Shown here one piece after another: positions 1 to 8,400 of a stretch of DNA of 64,000 nucleotides; within the stretch, counting starts at the first letter, position 1; each line of letters opens with the position of its first letter. The position numbers and the translations under genes are program-made. The notes beneath the pieces are model-generated. The model saw only the letters and a list, made by a program, of their open reading frames with translations. It was not told the DNA's origin and searched no databases. The stretch lies in the NCBI RefSeq assembly GCF_932526225.1, contig NC_064037.1, positions 558,001-622,000 on the forward strand. Direction: 5' to 3'. The DNA comes from Nematostella vectensis (Eukaryota > Cnidaria > Anthozoa > Actiniaria > Edwardsiidae).

Positions 1-103
1 GCACACAAGAACTAACTAGATTCCTTGGATAACTTGATTAAGTAGATTCTAACATAGAGCATAGCGCTCGATAGATTGATATACCTTTTTTCCGAGTATA
101 CTG

Positions 104-240
104 TTTTATTTTTCCTAATGTTACTTTTTGAATTTACATTCGGAAAAAAAATTATCGATTGTAACCTTTTGGAGGTTACACTCGTAAAACAAATTCCCGA
201 ATGTAACCCTGAAGCTTTTCCCGAATGTAACCTCCAGTCC
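104..240. repeat. Degenerate GTTACATTCGG sub-repeat block within the monomer
   Basis: This part of the monomer is built from short related motifs in both orientations. CCCGAATGTAAC occurs twice (about 197-208 and 222-233). CGATTGTAACC lies at about 155-165, and CCTAATGTTAC is a diverged form near 115-125. In the opposite orientation are TTACATTCGG at about 134-143 and AGGTTACACTCG at about 173-184. The arrangement suggests the block grew by duplication and inversion of an 11-15 bp seed before the 546-bp unit was amplified. It also explains why translated frames on both strands show ECNL- and VT-rich pseudo-repeats. The same block recurs at the same offset in every monomer. Confidence 0.75.
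160..180. repeat. Inverted repeat / hairpin, 8-bp stem, 5-nt loop
   Basis: TGTAACCT (160-167), loop TTTGG (168-172) and AGGTTACA (173-180) form a perfect inverted repeat, present at the same offset in nearly all monomers. Some copies have loop TTTCG (near 25,820, 34,560 and 43,280), which keeps the stem. Two copies, in monomers 6 and 10 near 2,890 and 5,070, read TTTTGTAGGTAACA and lose stem pairs. No T-run follows directly, so it is not a Rho-independent-type terminator. A role as a dyad in satellite DNA is possible but unproven. Confidence 0.8.
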
Positions 241-317
241 GATGGTGACTTTGCTTGGGATAGTTTACGATACCAATAGTATTAAAAGTAATTTTCATTA
301 CAATTCCCTTCAGCAAT

Positions 318-389
318 GTCACGTTAGTCTTTCGTTGCGGGCACTAGACTACTAACGCAGCGACGCGGGTTCGATTCCCGCTGATAGCC
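318..389 (+). pseudogene. tRNA-like module (tRNA pseudogene / SINE-head-like), monomer 1
   Basis: The segment can be threaded onto tRNA numbering without gaps. T8-A9-G10-T11 starts at 325. The D-stem GTCT/GGGC pairs at all four positions (one G-T at 11-24 and one T-G at 13-22). The anticodon loop CTACTAA has the canonical C32, T33, A37 and A38, giving anticodon-like ACT. The T-loop is TTCGATT, and the B-box GGTTCGATTCC at 368-378 matches the Pol III consensus. A-box start to B-box start is 43 nt, close to real tRNAs. Against a working tRNA: only the two outer anticodon-stem pairs form, the acceptor ends GCCACGT-type/TGATAGC pair poorly, G18G19 is replaced by TT, and the A-box matches only in its first half. 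It is best called a decayed tRNA or tRNA-derived element fixed in the satellite unit. Confidence 0.65.
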
Positions 390-391
390 TA

Positions 392-414
392 TTTTTTTTT
401 CTTTATTTTTTTTT
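392..414 (+). terminator. Poly-T runs, candidate Pol III terminator
   Basis: Two nucleotides after the tRNA-like 3' end the plus strand carries a run of nine T, then CTTTA, then another nine T. Four or more T on the non-template strand is the standard Pol III stop signal, and here it sits where a tRNA-like transcript would end. The T-runs are retained in every complete monomer, though their length varies and some copies are interrupted (ACTTTCTTTTT near 26,597, 35,337 and 44,063). This supports a Pol III origin of the module but does not show that it is transcribed. Confidence 0.5.
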
Positions 415-1066
415 AAATATCGATACTTAATTATACTGTTCTTGGTGTGTCATGACATAAAAAGAAGGTATAGGGATATTTTTATGTACTCTCAGCATCT
501 TTGATGTGCTCATGCTTTGTTTAGGATCCTGTACATATTTTATGCACACAAGAACTAACTAGATTCCTTGGATAACTTGATTAAGTAGATTCTAACATAG
601 AGCATAGCGCTCGATAGATTGATATACCTTATTTCCGAGTATACTGTTTTATTTTTCCTAATGTTACTTTTTTGAATTTACATTCGGAAAAAAAATTATC
701 GATTGTAACCTTTTGGAGGTTACACTCGTAAAACGAATTCCCGAATGTAACCCTGAAGCTTTTCCCGAATGTAACCTCCAGTCCGATGGTTACTTTGCTT
801 GGGATAGTTTACGATACCAATAGTATTAAAAGTAATTTTCATTACAATTCCCTTCAGCAATGCCACGTTAGTCTTTTGTTGCGGGCACTTGACTACTAAC
901 GCAGCGACCCGGGTTCTATTCCCGCTGATAGCCTATTTTTTTTTCTTTATTTTTTTTTTAAATATCGATACTTACTTAAACTGTTCTTGGTGTGTCATGA
1001 CATAAAAAGAAGGTATAGGGATATTTTTATGTACTCTCAGCATCTTTGATGTGCTCATGCTTTGTT

Positions 1067-1076
1067 CAGGATCCTG
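1067..1076. repeat. 10-bp perfect palindrome CAGGATCCTG (BamHI site), once per monomer
   Basis: CAGGATCCTG lies about 22 bp before the monomer phase point and is retained in almost every unit. Exceptions that I saw: CAGAATCCTG (near 25,085 and 33,825), CAGGATACTG (near 37,647, 39,283, 40,919 and 46,920), and TTAGGATCC before monomers 2 and 81. Because the site is so regular, BamHI would cut this array into a ladder of about 546 bp with a few dimers where the site is lost. Confidence 0.9.
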
Positions 1077-1405
1077 TACATATTTTATGCACACAAGAAC
1101 TAACTAGATTCCTTGGATAACTTGATTAAGTAGATTCTAACATAGAGCATAGCGCTCGATAGATTGATATACCTTTTTTCCGAGTATACTGTTTTATTTT
1201 TCCTAATGTTACTTTTTTGAATTTACATTCGGAAAAAAAAAATCGATTGTAACCTTTTGGAGGTTACACTCGTAAAACGAATTCCCGAATGTAACCCTGA
1301 AGCTTTTCCCGAATGTAACCTCCAGTCCGATGGTGACTTTGCTTGGGATAGTTTACGATACCAATAGTATTAAAAGTTATTTTCATTACAATTCCCTTCA
1401 GCAAT

Positions 1406-1477
1406 GCCACGTTAGTCTTTCGTTGCGGGCACTTGACTACTAACGCAGCGACCCGGGTTCGATTCCCGCTGATAGCC
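1406..1477 (+). pseudogene. tRNA-like module with consensus B-box (monomer 3)
   Basis: This is the commonest form of the module and the best reference copy. T8 is at 1413; GCAGCGACCCGGGTTCGATT spans the variable region and T-arm, and TGATAGCC forms the 3' end. The T-stem CCGGG/CCCGC pairs at four of five positions around a canonical TTCGATT loop. An extra -CCA is not encoded, as expected for eukaryotic tRNA-derived sequence. It is followed by TA and T-runs. Equivalent modules lie at monomer start +317 (plus or minus about 3; +303 in the 529-bp monomers) in all 117 complete units. Confidence 0.65.
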
Positions 1478-1619
1478 TATTTTTTTTTCTTTATTTTTTT
1501 TTTCAAATATCGATACTTAATTATACTGTTCTTGGTGTGTCATGACATAAAAAGAAGGTATAGGGACATTTTTATGTACTCTCAGCATCTTTGATGTGCT
1601 CATGCTTTGTTCAGGATCC

Positions 1620-1638
1620 TGTGCATATTATATGCACA
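1620..1638. repeat. 19-bp perfect palindrome at monomer junction (subfamily-specific)
   Basis: TGTGCATATTATATGCACA is a perfect inverted repeat of nine bases on each side of one central T. It is found only at a subset of junctions, 29 by my count, before the monomers starting at 1634, 2179, 3810, 4355, 5445, 7082, 8174, 11454, 11997, 12543, 13090, 15273, 15819, 16366, 17459, 18005, 20186, 20732, 21279, 28926, 29472, 30019, 48035, 50219, 50763, 52935, 55116, 55660 and 57832. Other junctions carry TGTACATATTTTATGCACA, which breaks the symmetry. The monomer that follows a perfect palindrome always reads GATAACATGATT, so the two markers define one subfamily. Confidence 0.85.
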
Positions 1639-2496
1639 CAAGAACTAACTAGATTCCTTGGATAACATGATTAAGTAGATTCTAACATAGAGCATAGCGC
1701 TCGATAGATTGATATACCTTTTTTCCGAGTATACTGTTTTATTTTTCCTAATGTTACTTTTTTGAATTTACATTCGGAAAAAAAAAATCGATTGTAACCT
1801 TTTGGAGGTTACACTCGTAAAACGAATTCCCGAATGTAACCCTGAAGCTTTTCCCGAATGTAACCTCCAGTCCGATGGTGACTTTGCTTGGGATAGTTTA
1901 CGATACCAATAGTATTAAAAGTTATTTTCATTACAATTCCCTTCAGCAATGCCACGTTAGTCTTTCGTTGCGGGCACTTGACTACTAACGCAGCGACCCG
2001 GGTTCGATTCCCGCTGATAGCCTATTTTTTTTTCTTTATTTTTTTTTTCAAATATCGATACTTAATTATACTGTTCTTGGTGTGTCATGACATAAAAAGA
2101 AGGCATAGGGACATTTTTATGTACTCTCAGCATCTTTGATGTGCTCATGCTTTGTTCAGGATCCTGTGCATATTATATGCACACAAGAACTAACTAGATT
2201 CCTTGGATAACATGATTAAGTAGATTCTAACATAGAGCATAGCGCTCGATAGATTGATATACCTTTTTTCCGAGTATACTGTTTTATTTTTCCTAATGTT
2301 ACTTTTTTGAATTTACATTCGGAAAAAAAATTATCGATTGTAACCTTTTGGAGGTTACACTCGTAAAACGAATTCCCGAATGTAACCCTGAAGCTTTTCC
2401 CGAATGTAACCTCCAGTCCGATGGTGACTTTGCTTGGGATAGTTTACGATACCAATAGTATTAAAAGTAATTTTCATTACAATTCCCTTCAGCAAT

Positions 2497-2568
2497 GCCA
2501 CGTTAGTCTTTCGTTGCGGGCACTTGACTACTAACGCAGCGACCCGGTTTCGATTCCCGCTGATAGCC
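2497..2568 (+). pseudogene. tRNA-like module with altered B-box (monomer 5)
   Basis: In this variant the B-box region reads CCCGGTTTCGATTCCC, so G53 is replaced by T and the T-stem loses its closing G-C pair. The rest of the module is unchanged. The variant recurs in a lineage of monomers (for example 9, 14, 15, 17, 19, 24, 26, 30, 33, 35, 39, 41, 43, 55, 57 and 59). It should weaken TFIIIC binding compared with GGTTCGATTCC, by analogy with known B-box requirements. Confidence 0.6.
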
Positions 2569-3264
2569 TATTTTTTTTTTCTTTATTTTTTTTTAAATAT
2601 CGATACTTAATTATACTGTTCTTGGTGTGTCATGACATAAAAAGAAGGTATAGGGATATTTTTATGTACTCTCAGCATCTTTGATGTGCTCATGCTTTGT
2701 TCAGGATCCTGTACATATTTTATGCACACAAGAACTAACTAGATTCCTTGGATAACTTGATTAAGTAGATTCTAACATAGAGCATAGCGCTCGATAGATT
2801 GATACACCTTTTTTCCGAGTATACTGTTTTATTTTTCCTAATGTTACTTTTTTGAATTTACATTCGGAAAAAAAATTATCGATTGTAACCTTTTGTAGGT
2901 AACACTCGTAAAACAAATTCCCGAATGTAACCCTGAAGGTTTTCCCGAATGTAACCTCCAGTCCGATGGTGACTTTGCTTGGGATAGTTTACGATACCCA
3001 TAGTATTAAAAGTAATTTTCATTACAATTCCCTTCAGCAATGCCACGTTAGTCTATCGTTGCGGGCACTTGACTACTAACGCAGCGACCCGGGTTCGATT
3101 CCCGCTGATAGCCTATTTTTTTAATTTTTTTTTTTTTAAATATCGATACTTAATTATACTGTTCTTTGTGTCATGACATAAAAAGAAGGTATAGGGACAT
3201 TTTTATGTACTCTCAGCATCTTTGATGTGCTCATGCTTTGTTCAGGATCCTGTACATATTTTAT

Positions 3265-5444
3265 GCACACAAGAACTAACTAGATTCCTTGGATAACTTG
3301 ATTAAGTAGATTCTAACATAGAGCATAGCGCTCGATAGATTGATATACCTTTTTTCCGAGTATACTGTTTTATTTTTCCTAATGTTACTTTTTTGAATTT
3401 ACATTCGGAAAAAAAAAATCGATTGTAACCTTTTGGAGGTTACACTCGTAAAACGAATTCCCGAATGTAACCCTGAAGCTTTTCCCGAATGTAACCTCCA
3501 GTCCGATGGTGACTTTGCTTGGGATAGTTTACGATACCAATAGTATTAAAAGTTATTTTCATTACAATTCCCTTCAGCAATGCCACGTTAGTCTTTCGTT
3601 GCGGGCACTTGACTACTAACGCAGCGACCCGGGTTCGATTCCCGCTGATAGCCTATTTTTTTTTCTTTATTTTTTTTTTCAAATATCGATACTTAATTAT
3701 ACTGTTCTTGGTGTGTCATGACATAAAAAGAAGGTATAGGGACATTTTTATGTACTCTCAGCATCTTTGATGTGCTCATGCTTTGTTCAGGATCCTGTGC
3801 ATATTATATGCACACAAGAACTAACTAGATTCCTTGGATAACATGATTAAGTAGATTCTAACATAGAGCATAGCGCTCGATAGATTGATATACCTTTTTT
3901 CCGAGTATACTGTTTTATTTTTCCTAATGTTACTTTTTTGAATTTACATTCGGAAAAAAAAAATCGATTGTAACCTTTTGGAGGTTACACTCGTAAAACG
4001 AATTCCCGAATGTAACCCTGAAGCTTTTCCCGAATGTAACCTCCAGTCCGATGGTGACTTTGCTTGGGATAGTTTACGATACCAATAGTATTAAAAGTTA
4101 TTTTCATTACAATTCCCTTCAGCAATGCCACGTTAGTATTTCGTTGCGGGCACTTGACTACTAACGCAGCGACCCGGGTTCGATTCCCGCTGATAGCCTA
4201 TTTTTTTTTCTTTATTTTTTTTTTCAAATATCGATACTTAATTATACTGTTCTTGGTGTGTCATGACATAAAAAGAAGGTATAGGGACATTTTTATGTAC
4301 TCTCAGCATCTTTGATGTGCTCATGCTTTGTTCAGGATCCTGTGCATATTATATGCACACAAGAACTAACTAGATTCCTTGGATAACATGATTAAGTAGA
4401 TTCTAACATAGAGCATAGCGCTCGATAGATTGATATACCTTTTTTCCGAGTATACTGTTTTATTTTTCCTAATGTTACTTTTTTGAATTTACATTCGGAA
4501 AAAAAATTATCGATTGTAACCTTTTGGAGGTTACACTCGTAAAACGAATTCCCGAATGTAACCCTGAAGCTTTTCCCGAATGTAACCTCCAGTCCGATGG
4601 TGACTTTGCTTGGGATAGTTTACGATACCAATAGTATTAAAAGTAATTTTCATTACAATTCCCTTCAGCAATGCCACGTTAGTCTTTCGTTGCGGGCACT
4701 TGACTACTAACGCAGCGACCCGGTTTCGGTTCCCGCTGATAGCCTATTTTTTTTTTCTTTATTTTTTTTTAAATATCGATACTTAATTATACTGTTCTTG
4801 GTGTGTCATGACATAAAAAGAAGGTATAGGGATATTTTTATGTACTCTCAGCATCTTTGATGTGCTCATGCTTTGTTCAGGATCCTGTACATATTTTATG
4901 CACACAAGAACTAACTAGATTCCTTGGATAACTTGATTAAGTAGATTCTAACATAGAGCATAGCGCTCGATAGATTGATACACCTTTTTTCCGAGTATAC
5001 TGTTTTATTTTTCCTAATGTTACTTTTTTGAATTTACATTCGGAAAAAAAATTATCGATTGTAACCTTTTGTAGGTAACACTCGTAAAACAAATTCCCGA
5101 ATGTAACCCTGAAGGTTTTCCCGAATGTAACCTCCAGTCCGATGGTGACTTTGCTTGGGATAGTTTACGATACCAATAGTATTAAAAGTAATTTTCATTA
5201 CAATTCCCTTCAGCAATGCCACGTTAGTCTTTCGTTGCGGGCACTTGACTACTAACGCAGCTACCCGAGTTCGATTCCCGCTGATAGCCTATTTTTTTTT
5301 CTTTATTTTTTTTTTAAATATCGATGCTTAATTATACTGTTCTTGGTGTGTCATGACATAAAAAGAAGGTATAGGGATATTTTTATGTACTCTTATCATC
5401 TTTGATGTGCTCATGCTTTGTTCAGGATCCTGTGCATATTATAT
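3265..5444 (+). repeat. 4-mer higher-order repeat, copy 2
   Basis: This is the second copy of the 2,176-bp tetramer. Private changes include GTTAGTATTTCG in the tRNA-like D-arm of monomer 8 (near 4,138), CGGTTTCGGTTCCC in monomer 9 (near 4,723), and GCAGCTACCCGAGTTCG in monomer 10 (near 5,260), where it leaves the HOR pattern. Confidence 0.85.
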
Positions 5445-8400
5445 GCACACAAGAACTAACTAGATTCCTTGGATAACATGATTAAGTAGATTCTAACATA
5501 GAGCATAGCGCTCGATAGATTGATATACCTTTTTTTCCGAGTATACTGTTTTATTTTTCCTAATGTTACTTTTTGGAATTTACATTCGGAAAAACAATTA
5601 TCGATTGTAACCTTTTGGAGGTTACACTCGTAAAACAAATTCCCGAATGTAACCCTGAAGCTTTTCCCGAATGTAACCTCCAGTCCGATGGTGACTTTGC
5701 TTGGGATAGTTTACGATACCAATAGTATTAAAAATAAATTTTCATTACAATTCCCTTCAGCAATGTCACGTTAGTCTTTCGTTGCGGGCACTAGACTACT
5801 AACGCAGCTACCCGAGTTCGATTTCCGCTGATAGCCTATTTTTTTTTTCTTTATTTTTTTTTAAATATCGATACTTAATTATACTGTTCTTGGTGTGTCA
5901 TGACATAAAAAGAAGGTATAGGGATATTTTTATGTACTCTCAGCATCTTTGATGTGCTCATGCTTTGTTCAGGATCCTGTACATATTTTATGCACACAAG
6001 AACTAACTAGATTCCTTGGATAACTTGATTAAGTAGATTCTAACATAGAGCATAGCGCTCGATAGATTGATACACCTTTTTTCCGAGTATACTGTTTTAT
6101 TTTTCCTAATGTTACTTTTTTGAATTTACATTCGGAAAAAAAATTATCGATTGTAACCTTTTGGAGGTTACACTCGTAAAACGAATTCCCGAATGTAACC
6201 CTGAAGCTTTTCCCGAATGTAACCTCCAGTCCGATGGTGACTTTGCTTGGGATAGTTTACGATACCAATAGTATTAAAAGTAATTTTCATTACAATTCCC
6301 TTCAGCAATGTCACGTTAGTCTTTCGTTGCGGGCACTAGACTACTAACGCAGCTACCCGGGTTCGATTCCCGCTGATAGCCTATTTTTTTTTTCTTTATT
6401 TTTTTTTAAATATCGATACTTAATTATACTGTTCTTGGTGTGTCATGACATAAAAAGAAGGTATAGGGATATTTTTATGTACTCTCAGCATCTTTGATGT
6501 GCTCATGCTTTGTTCAGGATCCTGTACATATTTTATGCACACAAGAACTAACTAGATTCCTTGGATAACTTAATTAAGTAGATTCTAACATAGAGCATAG
6601 CGCTCGATAGATTGATATACCTTTTTTCCGAGTATACTGTTTTATTTTTCCAAATGTTACTTTTTTGAATTTACATTCGGAAAAAAAATTATCGATTGTA
6701 ACCTTTTGGAGGTTACACTCGTAAAACGAATTCCCGAATGTAACCCTGAAGCTTTTCCCGAATGTAACCTCCAGTCCGATGGTGACTTTGCTTGGGATAG
6801 TTTACGATACCAATAGTATTAAAAGTTATTTTCATTACTATTCCCTTCAGCAATGCCACGTTAGTCTTTCGTTGCGGGCACTTGACTACTAACGCAGCGA
6901 CCCGAGTTCGATTCCCGCTGATAGCCTATTTTTTTTTCTTTATTTTTTTTTTCAAATATCGATACTTAATTATACTGTTCTTGGTGTGTCATGACATAAA
7001 AAGAAGGTATAGGGACATTTTTATGTACTCTCAGCATCTTTGATGTGCCATGCTTTGTTCAGGATCCTGTGCATATTATATGCACACAAGAACTAACTAG
7101 ATTCCTTGGATAACATGATTAAGTAGATTCTAACATAGAGCATAGCGCTCGATAGATTGATATACCTTTTTTCCGAGTATACTGTTTTATTTTTCCTAAT
7201 GTTACTTTTTTGAATTTACATTCGGAAAAAAAATTATCGATTGTAACCTTTTGGAGGTTACACTCGTAAAACGAATTCCCGAATGTAACCCTGAAGCTTT
7301 TCCCGAATGTAACCTCCAGTCCGATGGTGACTTTGCTTGGGATAGTTTACGATACCAATAGTATTAAAAGTAATTTTCATTACAATTCCCTTCAGCAATG
7401 CCACGTTAGTCTTTCGTTGCGGGCACTTGACTACTAACGCAGCGACCCGGTTTCGATTCCCGCTGATAGCCTATTTTTTTTTCTTTATTTTTTTTTAAAT
7501 ATCGATACTTAATTATACTGTTCTTGGTGTGTCATGACATAAAAAGAAGGTATAGGGATATTTTTATGTACTCTCAGCATCTTTGATGTGCTCATGCTTT
7601 GTTCAGGATCCTGTACATATTTTATGCACACAAGAACTAACTAGATTCCTTGGATAACTTGATTAAGTAGATTCTAACATAGAGCATAGCGCTCGATAGA
7701 TTGATACACCTTTTTTCCGAGTATACTGTTTTATTTTTCCTAATGTTACTTTTTTGAATTTACATTCGGAAAAAAAAATTATCGATTGTAACCTTTTGGA
7801 GGTTACACTCGTAAAACGAATTCCCGAATGTAACCCTGAAGCTTTTCCCGAATGTAACCTCCAGTCCGATGGTGACTTTGCTTGGGATAGTTTACGATAC
7901 CAATAGTATTAAAAGTAATTTTCATTACAATTCCCTTCAGCAATGCCACGTTAGTCTTTCGTTGTTGGCACTTGACTACTAACGCAGCGACCCGGTTTCG
8001 ATTCCCGCTGATAGCCTAATTTTTTTTTCTTTATTTTTTTTTTCAAATATCGATACTTAATTATACTGTTCTTGGTGTGTCATGACATAAAAAGAAGGTA
8101 TAGGGACATTTTTATGTACTCTCAGCATCTTTGATGTGCTCATGCTTTGTTCAGGATCCTGTGCATATTATATGCACACAAGAACTAACTAGATTCCTTG
8201 GATAACATGATTAAGTAGATTCTAACATAGAGCATAGCGCTCGATAGATTGATATACCTTTTTTCCGAGTATACTGTTTTATTTTTCCTAATGTTACTTT
8301 TTTGAATTTACATTCGGAAAAAAAATTATCGATTGTAACCTTTTGGAGGTTACACTCGTAAAACGAATTCCCGAAAGTAACCCTGAAGCTTGTCCCGAAT

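Larger units (their letters stand above)
1..543 (+). repeat. Representative satellite monomer (monomer 1)
   Basis: One full unit, listed to give the internal map that applies to all copies. Offsets 1-100 hold AT-rich sequence including TAGAGCATAGCGCTCGATAG. Offsets 105-240 hold degenerate GTTACATTCGG-type sub-repeats and a hairpin. Offsets 318-389 form a tRNA-like module and 392-414 two T-runs. The rest is AT-rich with ATATCGATAC, TCATGACATAAAAAG and AGGATCCTG. This copy has private or rare changes: a missing C before CGGGTTCG (the run reads GACGCGGG rather than GACCCGGG) and TTTAGGATCC instead of TTCAGGATCC. The start is an arbitrary phase, since a tandem repeat has no natural first base. 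Confidence 0.95.
1089..3264 (+). repeat. 4-mer higher-order repeat, copy 1 (2,176 bp)
   Basis: Monomers 3-6 match monomers 7-10 in order. Shared markers: two units with an uninterrupted A-run before ATCGATTG (no TT), then a CCCGGTTTCG unit, then a unit with GATACACC, TTTTGTAGGTAAC and GAAGGTTTTCCC. The offset is 2,176 bp for all four monomer starts. Copies diverge in the right half of the fourth monomer: here it has TTTTTTTAATTT and a shortened GTTCTTTGTGTCATG. The true junction is therefore somewhat different from the nominal monomer edge. Confidence 0.85.

Noticed and set aside
331-345. True CENP-B box
   Set aside because: TTCG and CGGG are present but spaced by three bases instead of seven, and the required central A is absent.
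318-389. Functional tRNA gene (anticodon-like ACT)
   Set aside because: The anticodon stem has only two of five pairs, the acceptor stem is mostly unpaired, G18G19 is missing, and no long variable arm is present as a serine tRNA would need. It is kept as a tRNA-like module or pseudogene.
5456-5638. Minus-strand 60-codon ORF, recurring at the same monomer position about 32 times (sometimes 66-95 codons)
   Set aside because: It lies in the sub-repeat block and exists only where the TTTTTGGAATTT variant or local indels happen to keep the frame open. Many neighbouring monomers have it broken by single-base A-run or T-run changes. Its repeated ECNLQKVT-like residues simply reflect the DNA sub-repeats. 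I recognise no domain, and its near-identity is explained by satellite homogenisation.
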